10,098 nucleotides of DNA, taken from Clostridia bacterium (lineage in GTDB: Bacteria; Bacillota_A; Clostridia; Oscillospirales; CAG-272). Below are positions 1 through 6,328 of this stretch, in pieces; within the stretch, counting starts at the first letter, position 1, and each line of letters opens with the position of its first letter. The position numbers and the translations under genes are program-made. Below the pieces are notes generated by a model, which was given only the letters and a program-made list of their open reading frames with translations, was not told the origin of the DNA and did no database searches. Location: NCBI GenBank assembly GCA_017542695.1, contig JAFXWT010000095.1, positions 1 to 10,098 of the forward strand, written 5' to 3'.

Positions 1-72
1 GCATCCGATATTCAATGGGAATATGCGGGTGATGGCATTGTACGTCAGATTATGGGCTACGACGAGAACTTA
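1..72 (+). other. Unassigned sequence upstream of dnaK; open frame entering dnaK
   Basis: This is the left edge of the window. The dnaK frame is open from base 1 with no stop, reading [17 protein letters not shown] and then joining dnaK. A second frame is open until TAA at 71-73, followed directly by TGA at 74-76, so that frame ends exactly at the dnaK start. Neither translation resembles the C-terminus of GrpE, the usual upstream neighbour in Firmicutes. The stretch is too short to assign. It could be the tail of another gene, leader sequence or an assembly edge. No sigma-A promoter and no CIRCE-type inverted repeat is visible here. Confidence 0.3.
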
Positions 73-75
73 ATG

Positions 76-1902
76 ATGGGAAAAATCATAGGAATCGACC
101 TCGGCACGACAAACTCTTGCGTAGCGGTTTATGAAGGCGGCGAACCGATAGTTATCACAAACCCTGAGGGCGCGAGAACGACTCCGTCCGTTGTGGCTTT
201 CTCCAAAACGGGCGAAAGAATGGTAGGCCAGGTGGCAAAAAGACAGGCGGTCACAAACAGCGACAGAACCGTCATGAGTATAAAGAGACATATGGGCTCT
301 GATTATAAAGTAGATATCGACGGCAAGAAATACACGCCGCAGGAGATATCCGCAATGATACTCCAGAAGTTAAAAGCAGACGCTGAAGCATACCTCGGTT
401 CAACTGTATCGCAAGCCGTTATCACTGTTCCCGCTTACTTTACGGACTCGCAGCGTCAGGCGACGAAGGACGCGGGCAAAATTGCGGGACTCGAAGTACT
501 TCGTATCATCAACGAGCCGACTGCGGCTGCGCTCGCTTACGGTGTTGACAAAGAGAGCTCGGAGCAAAAGATCATGGTGTTCGACCTCGGAGGCGGCACA
601 TTCGACGTTTCGATCCTTGAAATATCCGACGGCGTGTTTGAGGTGCTCGCGACGAACGGCAACACACGCCTCGGCGGCGACGATTTCGACCAGAGAGTCA
701 TCGACTGGATCGCAGATACGTTCCAGAAAGAAAACGGCATAGATCTCCGCAAGGACAAAATGGCGCTCCAACGTCTTAAAGAGGCGGCTGAAAAGGCAAA
801 AATCGAGCTTTCCGGTATGATGAGCGCGAACATCAATCTCCCGTTTATAACGGCTGATGCGTCCGGCCCGAAGCATTTCGTGGCAGACCTTTCGAGAGCT
901 AAATTCAACGAGCTCACAGCCGATCTCGTCGAAGCTTGCATGGGACCGTGCAAGAAAGCTCTCGCGGATGCGGGACTTAATATTTCGCAGATCAACAAGG
1001 TGCTTCTTGTCGGCGGTTCGACGAGAATCCCCGCTGTTCAAGACGCGGTTAAGGCATTCACGGGCAAAGAACCGTTCAAGGGTATCAACCCCGACGAATG
1101 CGTCGCGGTCGGCGCCGCTATTCAGGCGGGCGTCCTCGGCGGTGAAGTAAAAGACCTGCTCCTGCTCGACGTGACTCCGCTGTCTCTCGGCATCGAGACG
1201 CTCGGCGGCATCTGCACAAAGATCATCGACAGAAACACAACCATCCCTGTCAAGAAATCTCAGGTGTTCTCGACGGCGGCAGACGGTCAGACAAGCGTGG
1301 ACATCCACGTTCTTCAGGGCGAAAGAGAAAGAGCGGACGGCAACACGACGCTCGGACGCTTCTCGCTTGATGGGATCGCTCCAGCGCCGCGCGGCATCCC
1401 GCAAATTGAAGTTACCTTCGATATCGACGCAAACGGCATCGTGAACGTCAGTGCGAAAGATAAAGGCACGGGCAAAGAACAGCACATAACGATCACATCT
1501 TCCACAAATATGAGCAAGGAAGACATCGACCGCGCTGTCAAGGACGCCGAGAAGTTCGCGGAAGAGGATAGAAAACTCAAAGACCTCGTTGACGCGAAAA
1601 ATCACGCGGAAGCGCTTGTCATCCAGTGCGAGAAGGTGCTTAGCGATGCAGGTGACAAGATCAGCGACGGCGACAAGCAGACAGTCCGCGATGAGATCGA
1701 AAAGGTCAAAGAAGCGATCAAGTCGGACAATGCTGACACGATCAAGGCGGCGACGGAGGAATTCCAGAAGAAATTCTACGAGGTATCCGAGAAGCTTTAT
1801 AAGACGCAGGGCGGCGACGCAGGCGCGGGAAGTTCCGACGGCGGAAACACGGGAACGCAGAACGAAGACGGCTCGTTCAACGCCGACTTTACGGAGAAAT
1901 AA
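76..1902 (+). CDS. dnaK: Chaperone protein DnaK (Hsp70)
   Basis: ATP-dependent cytosolic Hsp70 chaperone. It binds exposed hydrophobic segments of client proteins and cycles with DnaJ and GrpE. The product is 608 aa if it starts at 76, where it begins [14 protein letters not shown] as the family does. An adjacent ATG at 73 and an in-frame ATG at 52 are alternatives, and no good Shine-Dalgarno favours any of them. The nucleotide-binding domain spans about 1-356. It contains the phosphate-1 loop (D8-LGTTN), the phosphate-2 motif FDLGGGTFD (169-177) and the adenosine motif GGSTRIP (313-319). The hydrophobic interdomain linker DLLLLD lies at 360-365. The beta substrate-binding domain and helical lid follow, then a Gly/Ser/Asn-rich tail ending NADFTEK. 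The NBD lacks the insert typical of Gram-negative DnaK, as in Firmicutes. dnaJ follows after 77 bases, separated by a hairpin. In related bacteria this operon is controlled by HrcA/CIRCE, but that region is outside the window. Confidence 0.98.
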   Translation: MGKIIGIDLGTTNSCVAVYEGGEPIVITNPEGARTTPSVVAFSKTGERMVGQVAKRQAVTNSDRTVMSIKRHMGSDYKVDIDGKKYTPQEISAMILQKLKADAEAYLGSTVSQAVITVPAYFTDSQRQATKDAGKIAGLEVLRIINEPTAAALAYGVDKESSEQKIMVFDLGGGTFDVSILEISDGVFEVLATNGNTRLGGDDFDQRVIDWIADTFQKENGIDLRKDKMALQRLKEAAEKAKIELSGMMSANINLPFITADASGPKHFVADLSRAKFNELTADLVEACMGPCKKALADAGLNISQINKVLLVGGSTRIPAVQDAVKAFTGKEPFKGINPDECVAVGAAIQAGVLGGEVKDLLLLDVTPLSLGIETLGGICTKIIDRNTTIPVKKSQVFSTAADGQTSVDIHVLQGERERADGNTTLGRFSLDGIAPAPRGIPQIEVTFDIDANGIVNVSAKDKGTGKEQHITITSSTNMSKEDIDRAVKDAEKFAEEDRKLKDLVDAKNHAEALVIQCEKVLSDAGDKISDGDKQTVRDEIEKVKEAIKSDNADTIKAATEEFQKKFYEVSEKLYKTQGGDAGAGSSDGGNTGTQNEDGSFNADFTEK

Positions 1903-1916
1903 TGAAATACTATCTT

Positions 1917-1957
1917 GCGACAGAGGCGGGAACACCCGCCTCGTTGCTTGGTTTTTG
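1917..1957 (+). terminator. GC-rich hairpin between dnaK and dnaJ (attenuator or 3'-end stabiliser)
   Basis: A perfect 8-bp stem, GAGGCGGG (1923-1930) with CCCGCCTC (1935-1942), closes a 4-base AACA loop. The stem extends outward by five more pairs (1917-1921 with 1943-1947, one G-U) around a bulged A1922. A short interrupted T run follows (TTGGTTTTTG, 1948-1957). The tract is weaker than in a full intrinsic terminator, so partial termination or protection of the dnaK mRNA 3' end is more likely than a complete stop. dnaJ has no promoter of its own in the 77-base gap, so read-through is expected. Confidence 0.6.
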
Positions 1958-1979
1958 AACAAGTTATTCGGAGTAAGCA

Positions 1980-3107
1980 ATGAGAGATTACTATGACGTC
2001 CTCGGCGTGTCGAAGAACGCCGACGACGAAGAAATAAAAAAAGCATACAGAACGCTGGCGAAGAAATATCACCCCGATATGCACCCGGGCGACAAGGAAG
2101 CCGAGGAAAAATTCAAAGAGGTGAACCAGGCGTACGCGATCCTGTCCGATCCCGATAAACGCTCGAAATACGATAAATTCGGTCCCGAAGCGGCGGAAGG
2201 AAACGGCGCCGGAGCGGGCGGATTCGGTGGTTTCGGCGGATTCGGAGGAATGGATTTCGACCTTTCCGATCTTTTCGGCGACTTTTTCGGCGGCGGAAGC
2301 AGAAGCGGCGCAAGGCGAAACGGCCCTGAGCGCGGAGACGATTTGCTCCAGCGCGTGTTCATTTCCTTTGAAGAGGCCGCTTTCGGCTGCAAGAAAGACG
2401 TGAAATACACAAAGATTGACCGTTGCGCCGAATGCGGCGGCACGGGCGCAGCGAAAGGAACAACGCCGAAGGTGTGCTCAAAGTGCGGTGGCACGGGACA
2501 GGTCAGAACTCAACAGCGCACGCCATTCGGGGTGATCCAGACAAATCACACGTGCGACATGTGCGGAGGGCGAGGCGAAACGATACCGACTCCATGTAAG
2601 GCGTGCGGCGGCAAGGGACTGAAAAACGTAACAAAAACGCTTGAAGTCTCCATTCCCGCTGGAATCGACAACGGTCAGCGCGTGACGCTTCGAGGAATGG
2701 GTAACGCAGGAAGAAACGGAGGTCCCGCGGGCGATCTCTACATTTCCGTTCAGGTAAGACCGCACGCGATATTTGAGCGCGACGGATTCAACATTTACTG
2801 CGAGATACCGATAACGTTCGCGGAAGCAGCGCTGGGTGCGACGATCAACGTTCCGACGCTCGAAAAGAGCACGACGTATCAGATTCCCGAAGGGACGCAG
2901 ACAGGTACGGCTTTCACTCTCAAAGGCAAGGGCATTCCGATGATCAACGGGAGAGGGCGCGGCGATCTTATCTTCAAGGTCGTCGTTGAGGTGCCGAAGG
3001 GAATGACGGAAGCTCAAAAGGACGCGCTTCGCAAGTTTTCCGACCTTTGCGGCAACACAAACTACACGAAGAAAGATAAATTTTTCAAAAAATTCGGAAA
3101 GGGTTAA
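1980..3107 (+). CDS. dnaJ: Chaperone protein DnaJ (Hsp40, type I)
   Basis: Cytosolic J-domain co-chaperone. It delivers clients to DnaK and stimulates its ATPase. The product is 375 aa, normal for the family. The J domain (about 1-68) carries the essential HPD motif at 31-33. A short Gly/Phe-rich segment (about 75-110) includes DLFGDFFGG. The zinc-binding domain has all four CxxCxGxG repeats, at C149/C152, C166/C169, C192/C195 and C206/C209. The C-terminal client-binding beta domains follow (about 215-345). All hallmarks are intact, so this is a full type I DnaJ and not a CbpA-like protein. GGAG at 1970-1973 sits six bases before the ATG. It follows dnaK across a hairpin and leads directly into prmA, whose ATG begins five bases after the dnaJ stop, so dnaJ and prmA are very probably co-transcribed. 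Confidence 0.98.
   Translation: MRDYYDVLGVSKNADDEEIKKAYRTLAKKYHPDMHPGDKEAEEKFKEVNQAYAILSDPDKRSKYDKFGPEAAEGNGAGAGGFGGFGGFGGMDFDLSDLFGDFFGGGSRSGARRNGPERGDDLLQRVFISFEEAAFGCKKDVKYTKIDRCAECGGTGAAKGTTPKVCSKCGGTGQVRTQQRTPFGVIQTNHTCDMCGGRGETIPTPCKACGGKGLKNVTKTLEVSIPAGIDNGQRVTLRGMGNAGRNGGPAGDLYISVQVRPHAIFERDGFNIYCEIPITFAEAALGATINVPTLEKSTTYQIPEGTQTGTAFTLKGKGIPMINGRGRGDLIFKVVVEVPKGMTEAQKDALRKFSDLCGNTNYTKKDKFFKKFGKG
2220..2246 (+). repeat. Three 9-base units encoding Gly-Phe-Gly in the DnaJ G/F region
   Basis: Three consecutive 9-base units (GGATTCGGT, GGTTTCGGC, GGATTCGGA) encode the Gly-Phe-Gly repeats of the DnaJ flexible linker. The units differ at third codon positions. This is in-frame, protein-level low complexity inside dnaJ and not a separate element. 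Confidence 0.8.
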
Positions 3108-3112
3108 CAAAA

Positions 3113-4036
3113 ATGCTTTGGACGGAAGTTAGAGTCACGTGCGGCGTGAAAGACCTCGACGATGTTTGCTCTGTCATGTCGATGCTTGAAAATTCGATAC
3201 AGATAAACGACCTGAGCGATCTTGACACAAATCTCAGAACGGTTTACGGCGACCTTATCGACGAAAGCCTGCTGAATGCAGATAAAAACGTCGCGTCATG
3301 CAGCATTTACGTACCCGAGGAAAGAAATCTTTCCGAATATCTTTCGTATATAAAAACGCGGCTCGGCGATCTCGGCATCGACGCGAAAACCGAAATAATC
3401 GGCTGTGACGAGGAAGAATGGTCGACGGCATGGAAGAAATATTACAAGCCGACCCGCGTCGGAGAGCACGTTGTTGTCGTTCCGAGTTGGGAAAAATACA
3501 AGCCGGAAAAAGACGACATCGTGATAGATATGGATCCCGGTATGGCGTTCGGCACGGGAACGCACGAAACGACGCGGCTCTGCGCCTCGTTGCTCGAAAA
3601 GAACGTCATGCGCGGCGACTATATGCTCGACGTCGGCAGCGGCAGCGGCATTCTCGCCATAATAGCGAAGAAACTCGGCGCCGCCTACTGCGCCGGATGC
3701 GATATCGACGAAGTCGCCGTACGCACCGAAAAAGAGAACGCCGGGCGCAACGACTGCGACATTGAGTTTTACAAGTCCGATCTGCTCAAAAACGTAAAGA
3801 TCAGGAATAACAGAAAGTTCGACGTCGTGACGGCGAACATAGTCGCGGATATTATAATCAGAATGTCGGATAATATCGGCGAATATATCCGAGACGGCGG
3901 TATTCTTATCGCGTCGGGAATAATCGACGAGAGAGAAAGCGAAGTCAACGCAGCGCTGACGGCGCGCGGATTTGAAAAGATCGTTGCCGAACACGAAAAA
4001 GGATGGTGCGCAGTCCTTTACAAAAAAAGTAAATAA
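3113..4036 (+). CDS. prmA: Ribosomal protein L11 methyltransferase PrmA
   Basis: SAM-dependent class I methyltransferase that trimethylates ribosomal protein L11. The product is 307 aa, a usual length. The N-terminal ~110 residues form the family's substrate-recognition domain, beginning LWTEVRV. The catalytic Rossmann domain contains the PrmA signature DPGMAFGTGTHETT (141-154), the SAM-binding loop LDVGSGSGILAI (about 172-183) and the later motif TANIVAD. All are intact. The start is supported by AAAGGG at 3098-3103, nine bases upstream and inside the end of dnaJ. The five-base gap to dnaJ indicates translational coupling. A strong terminator begins six bases after the stop, so this gene ends the dnaK-dnaJ-prmA transcript. 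The 3' end of the gene overlaps one arm of an 18-base inverted repeat. Confidence 0.96.
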   Translation: MLWTEVRVTCGVKDLDDVCSVMSMLENSIQINDLSDLDTNLRTVYGDLIDESLLNADKNVASCSIYVPEERNLSEYLSYIKTRLGDLGIDAKTEIIGCDEEEWSTAWKKYYKPTRVGEHVVVVPSWEKYKPEKDDIVIDMDPGMAFGTGTHETTRLCASLLEKNVMRGDYMLDVGSGSGILAIIAKKLGAAYCAGCDIDEVAVRTEKENAGRNDCDIEFYKSDLLKNVKIRNNRKFDVVTANIVADIIIRMSDNIGEYIRDGGILIASGIIDERESEVNAALTARGFEKIVAEHEKGWCAVLYKKSK

Positions 4037-4046
4037 AATTTACCTT
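4029..4046 (+). repeat. Left arm of 18-base exact inverted repeat bracketing rsmE
   Basis: GTAAATAAAATTTACCTT is the exact reverse complement of 4927-4944. It covers the prmA stop codon (4034-4036) and the first five bases of the prmA terminator stem. Its core is itself a small palindrome, GTAAAT-AAA-ATTTAC. The match does not extend at either side. Confidence 0.85.
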
Positions 4047-4079
4047 CGCGGCAAAAATAAGACGCGAAGGTGTTTTTTT
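4042..4079 (+). terminator. Intrinsic terminator after prmA
   Basis: A perfect 9-bp stem, ACCTTCGCG (4042-4050) with CGCGAAGGT (4063-4071), closes a 12-base A-rich loop. Seven T follow at 4073-4079. This is a textbook Rho-independent terminator for the dnaK-dnaJ-prmA unit. Confidence 0.92.
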
Positions 4080-4082
4080 ATT

Positions 4083-4110
4083 GAAAAATCACGTCTTTCG
4101 ACGTTTTTTC
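4083..4110 (+). terminator. Second, weaker hairpin with T tract before rsmE
   Basis: ACGTC (4091-4095) pairs with GACGT (4100-4104) around a TTTC loop. Outside a two-base bulge (TC, 4089-4090), GAAAAA (4083-4088) pairs with TTTTTC (4105-4110). It could back up the terminator just upstream, or act on the opposite strand. The inner stem is only 5 bp and the outer part is A-T rich, so it may have no function. Confidence 0.35.
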
Positions 4111-4111
4111 T

Positions 4112-4140
4112 TTGACAAACGCATTTTTTTATTATATAAT
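4112..4140 (+). promoter_or_regulatory. Consensus sigma-A promoter of rsmE
   Basis: A perfect -35 box TTGACA (4112-4117) and perfect -10 box TATAAT (4135-4140) are separated by 17 bases. Transcription would start near 4147, giving a leader of about 22 bases before the rsmE start at 4170. The promoter lies after the prmA terminator, so rsmE is transcribed on its own here. Confidence 0.92.
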
Positions 4141-4154
4141 GATGATGTTTTCAA

Positions 4155-4163
4155 AAAGGGAGG
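4155..4163 (+). promoter_or_regulatory. Ribosome binding site that fixes the rsmE start
   Basis: AAAGGGAGG is a strong Shine-Dalgarno. It touches the ATG at 4164 directly, which is too close for initiation, but lies six bases before the in-frame ATG at 4170. The latter is therefore the likely start. Confidence 0.85.
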
Positions 4164-4169
4164 ATGTTT

Positions 4170-4928
4170 ATGCCGAAATTTTTTGTTCCGCCTCAGCAGA
4201 TATACGACAGCGAGATACTGATACTCGGAAACGACGCGCATCACATCTCATCGTCACTCAGAATGAAGACCGGTGAAACGATATCGATCTGTAATATGAA
4301 TAAGCGCGATTACGAGTGCATCATTTCTTCGATCGAAAACGGTATGGTTCGCGCGGAGATCATTTCGAGCGCACCGTCGACGACTGAGCCGGAGTATTAC
4401 ATCAAGGTATATCAATGTTTGCCAAAGGGAGACAAGCTCGAAAGTATCGTTCAGAAATCCGTCGAGCTCGGCGCGTCGTCGATAATACCCGTTTATTCTT
4501 CGTTTTGCGTCGCAAAGCCGTCGGTAAAGGGAAGAGATAACAAGGATAAAAAGAACGAGCGTCTTTCCCGTATCGCTTACGAGGCCGCGGAGCAGTGCGG
4601 ACGTGGCATAATCCCGACAGTGCACGAGTGCGTGAACTTCGAGCGTGCCGTCGATATTGCGAAAAATGACGCGATATCGTTCATTTGTTATGAAAACGAG
4701 CGAAAAGTTTCGCTCAAAAAATATCTTTCGGAAAAGTTCTGTGAAAAGCTGAAAAACAAGAACATCTCGTTTTTTGTCGGACCCGAAGGCGGATTTTCGA
4801 AAGATGAAATTGAGATCGCCAAAGAAAACGGAATAACTTCCGTAGGACTCGGCGAGAGGATACTTCGCACGGAAACGGCGCCTGCTTACGTTCTGTCAAC
4901 TCTCGCGTATCTTACCGAATTGCAATAA
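4170..4928 (+). CDS. rsmE: 16S rRNA (uracil1498-N3)-methyltransferase RsmE
   Basis: SPOUT-class (knotted) SAM-dependent methyltransferase that makes m3U1498 in 16S rRNA, in the decoding region of the small subunit. The product is 252 aa from the ATG at 4170, close to the family's usual 240-250. The N-terminal PUA-like domain (about 1-70) begins MPKFFV and includes the family-typical HHISSSLRMKTGE. The SPOUT domain carries GPEGGFSKDE (204-213) and LGERILRTETA (227-237), the conserved knot and SAM-binding motifs. Neighbours are prmA upstream, a common pairing in Firmicutes, and a regulator downstream. It has its own consensus promoter and terminator, so it is probably constitutive and independent of heat-shock control of dnaK. 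Confidence 0.96.
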   Translation: MPKFFVPPQQIYDSEILILGNDAHHISSSLRMKTGETISICNMNKRDYECIISSIENGMVRAEIISSAPSTTEPEYYIKVYQCLPKGDKLESIVQKSVELGASSIIPVYSSFCVAKPSVKGRDNKDKKNERLSRIAYEAAEQCGRGIIPTVHECVNFERAVDIAKNDAISFICYENERKVSLKKYLSEKFCEKLKNKNISFFVGPEGGFSKDEIEIAKENGITSVGLGERILRTETAPAYVLSTLAYLTELQ

Positions 4929-4944
4929 GGTAAATTTTATTTAC
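4927..4944 (-). repeat. Right arm of 18-base exact inverted repeat bracketing rsmE
   Basis: AAGGTAAATTTTATTTAC on the + strand is the exact reverse complement of 4029-4046. It begins inside the rsmE stop codon (4926-4928). The core is again palindromic (GTAAAT-TTT-ATTTAC). The two arms enclose rsmE with its promoter, about 880 bases. Confidence 0.85.
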
Positions 4945-4992
4945 GTGCATTTTGACGGACGATTTTGCTCACATTTTTAATAGAAATCACTC

Positions 4993-5029
4993 ACATTCGG
5001 CGCGATTTGATATTTGCGCCGAATGTTTT
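4993..5029 (+). terminator. Intrinsic terminator after rsmE
   Basis: A perfect 11-bp stem, ACATTCGGCGC (4993-5003) with GCGCCGAATGT (5016-5026), closes a 12-base loop. The T tract is short (TTTT at 5026-5029, then GTTG). The stem is strong but the tract modest. Placed 65 bases after the rsmE stop and before the next promoter, it most likely ends the rsmE transcript. Confidence 0.78.
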
Positions 5030-5083
5030 GTTGCAGTTGTACGAGAAAAGTGATATTTTTTTGGACAAATTTCTAAAAAACTG

Positions 5084-5112
5084 TTGAAATTCTACAAAAA
5101 ATGAGTTACAAT
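5084..5112 (+). promoter_or_regulatory. Sigma-A promoter of the CdaR-like regulator
   Basis: TTGAAA (5084-5089), 17 bases, then TACAAT (5107-5112): one mismatch to consensus in each box. The 35 bases upstream (5051-5085) contain A and T tracts that could act as an UP element. Transcription would start near 5119, leaving a leader of about 60 bases before the ATG at 5181. It may drive the whole regulator-protease-greA-lysS series. Confidence 0.75.
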
Positions 5113-5122
5113 ATTTATTGTA
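5107..5122. promoter_or_regulatory. 16-base palindrome over the -10 box, candidate operator
   Basis: TACAATA-TT-TATTGTA is a perfect inverted repeat with a two-base centre. It includes the whole -10 hexamer and reaches the predicted transcription start. A protein bound here would block RNA polymerase. The adjacent regulator is an obvious candidate, but this is inference from position only. Confidence 0.4.
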
Positions 5123-5167
5123 CATATTTGACAACCGATTTTTATCATTGTTCAGCATAAAAAGCAG

Positions 5168-5173
5168 AAAGGA
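5168..5173 (+). promoter_or_regulatory. Ribosome binding site that fixes the regulator start
   Basis: AAAGGA lies seven bases before ATG 5181. The frame stays open upstream to a TTG at 5118, but that codon has no ribosome binding site and lies at the predicted transcription start, so 5181 is preferred. Confidence 0.8.
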
Positions 5174-5180
5174 ACAGATT

Positions 5181-6266
5181 ATGTCAAGCAGATTATTTCA
5201 AGGCATAATTCAACAAATGAAAGATGCGATAGGAAGAACTGTCGGCGTTATTGACGATAACGGCGTCGTCATCGCATGCAGCGATCTTATGAATATGGGA
5301 GAGACGCGCCAGAATATCAGAAAAGAAATTTCTTATGTTTCGGATATAATGACGTCGGGCGGTTACACGTACCGTCCTATGTCACAGACGACGAACTCGG
5401 AATACGTTGTGTTTGTCGAGGGCGAGGACATTATGGCGGAAAAGCTCTCGATGGTGCTTGTTGTCGCTTTGAATAATATAAAGAGCTACCACGACGACAA
5501 ATTCGACAAGACGTCGTTTATCAAGAACATCATTCTCGACAACATCCTGCCGGGCGATATCTACGTCAAGAGCAAGGAACTTCATTTTGCGACGGATGTC
5601 AATCGAGTGGTATTTCTTCTCAAGTTTCATCCGGGAACGGACATTTCGTATTACGACGTCGTGCTGAATATGTTCCCGAACTCAAATCAGGATTATGTCA
5701 TCAGCACGAGCGAGAACGATATCGTTCTTGTGCGCGAGGTTGCGCCTGAAACGGATTCTCACGACTTTGAAAAGACGGCGACGACGATCGCCGACACGAT
5801 AGCTTCCGAATTCTATACGAAAGTATCTATAGGAATAGGCAGTGCGGCGGATAATATCAAGGACGTGGCGCGTTCGTACCGCGAAGCGCAGGCAGCGCTC
5901 GAGGTCGGCGGCGTTTTCGACACGGACAAGAATATCGTCAGTTATGAAAATCTCGGTATCGGCAGACTGATCTATCAGCTCCCGACGACGATGTGCGAGA
6001 TGTTCCTTAACGAAGTGTTCCAAAAGGAATCTCTTGAGCGGCTCGATTCCGAAACACTTTCGACTATACAGAGCTTTTTCGAGAACAACCTGAACGTTTC
6101 GGAAACGTCGAGAAAGATGTTTGTCCACAGAAACACGCTTGTGTACCGCCTCGACAAGATAAAGAAAATGACGGGACTCGATCTCCGCGAGTTCGAGGAC
6201 GCGATCACATTCAAGGTAGCGCTGATGGTAAAGAGATATCTTTCCTCAAAGCCGAATAAATATTGA
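5181..6266 (+). CDS. CdaR/PucR-family transcriptional regulator
   Basis: Predicted cytoplasmic DNA-binding regulator of 361 aa. The N-terminal part (about 1-125) resembles the putative sugar-diacid recognition domain of CdaR. It begins with a short helix, then GRTVGVIDDNGVVIACSD, followed by an alpha/beta segment. The middle (about 130-250) looks like the degenerate GGDEF-like domain of this family, with IGIG near 217-220 and SYREAQAAL at about 233-241. The C-terminal helix-turn-helix of the PucR type (about 290-350) carries NVSETSRKMFVHRNTLVYRLDKI, with HRNTL at 316-320. Family members often activate transport and catabolic operons in response to small carboxylates or related ligands, but the ligand here cannot be told. 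No sugar-diacid or purine genes are nearby. It has its own promoter with a palindrome over the -10 box, suggesting self-regulation. The S41 protease gene follows after a hairpin. The family call is firm; the specific function is unknown. Confidence 0.88.
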   Translation: MSSRLFQGIIQQMKDAIGRTVGVIDDNGVVIACSDLMNMGETRQNIRKEISYVSDIMTSGGYTYRPMSQTTNSEYVVFVEGEDIMAEKLSMVLVVALNNIKSYHDDKFDKTSFIKNIILDNILPGDIYVKSKELHFATDVNRVVFLLKFHPGTDISYYDVVLNMFPNSNQDYVISTSENDIVLVREVAPETDSHDFEKTATTIADTIASEFYTKVSIGIGSAADNIKDVARSYREAQAALEVGGVFDTDKNIVSYENLGIGRLIYQLPTTMCEMFLNEVFQKESLERLDSETLSTIQSFFENNLNVSETSRKMFVHRNTLVYRLDKIKKMTGLDLREFEDAITFKVALMVKRYLSSKPNKY

Positions 6267-6273
6267 TGATACA

Positions 6274-6312
6274 TTTTTGAGCGGATCGTAAGACTCGCTC
6301 AAAAAGGTTTTT
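6274..6312 (+). terminator. Hairpin between the regulator and the S41 protease
   Basis: TTTTTGAGCG (6274-6283) pairs perfectly with CGCTCAAAAA (6296-6305) around a 12-base loop. GG and then five T follow (6308-6312). Only the inner five pairs contain G-C. It could be a leaky intrinsic terminator acting in either direction, given A and T tracts on both sides. No promoter is visible before the next gene, so some read-through is likely. Confidence 0.5.
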
Positions 6313-6315
6313 ATG

Positions 6316-6322
6316 AAAAGGA
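6316..6322 (+). promoter_or_regulatory. Ribosome binding site that favours the second Met of the S41 gene
   Basis: AAAAGGA ends four bases before ATG 6326 but gives a standard seven-base gap from GG to ATG 6329. The adjacent ATGs make the start ambiguous by one residue; 6329 is better spaced. Confidence 0.6.
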
Positions 6323-6328
6323 AATATG

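Noticed and set aside
400..2046. 548-codon open frame on the - strand opposite dnaK
   Set aside because: Long antisense frames opposite dnaK are a known by-product of its codon bias. The translation is Arg/Val-rich with no recognisable domain, it spans the dnaK-dnaJ gap, and the + strand gene is unmistakable.
3296..3994. 232-codon open frame on the - strand opposite prmA
   Set aside because: It lies entirely within prmA, has no ribosome binding site or family motif, and its composition reflects prmA codon bias read backwards.
4952..4981. Possible promoter TTGACG-18-TTTAAT just after rsmE
   Set aside because: Both boxes are imperfect and it would fire straight into the 11-bp terminator hairpin at 4993-5026. 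The promoter at 5084-5112 is a better candidate for the next gene.
5030..5106. AT-rich stretch that could be a replication or integration site
   Set aside because: No repeated DnaA-type boxes, direct repeats or tRNA fragment are visible. It is adequately explained as promoter upstream sequence.
5128..5133. TTGACA hexamer upstream of the regulator gene
   Set aside because: No acceptable -10 box lies 16-19 bases downstream, and it is downstream of the better promoter, in the leader.
5118..5180. 21-residue N-terminal extension of the regulator starting at TTG 5118
   Set aside because: It overlaps the predicted transcription start and has no Shine-Dalgarno. ATG 5181 has a well-placed AAAGGA and gives a family-like N-terminus.
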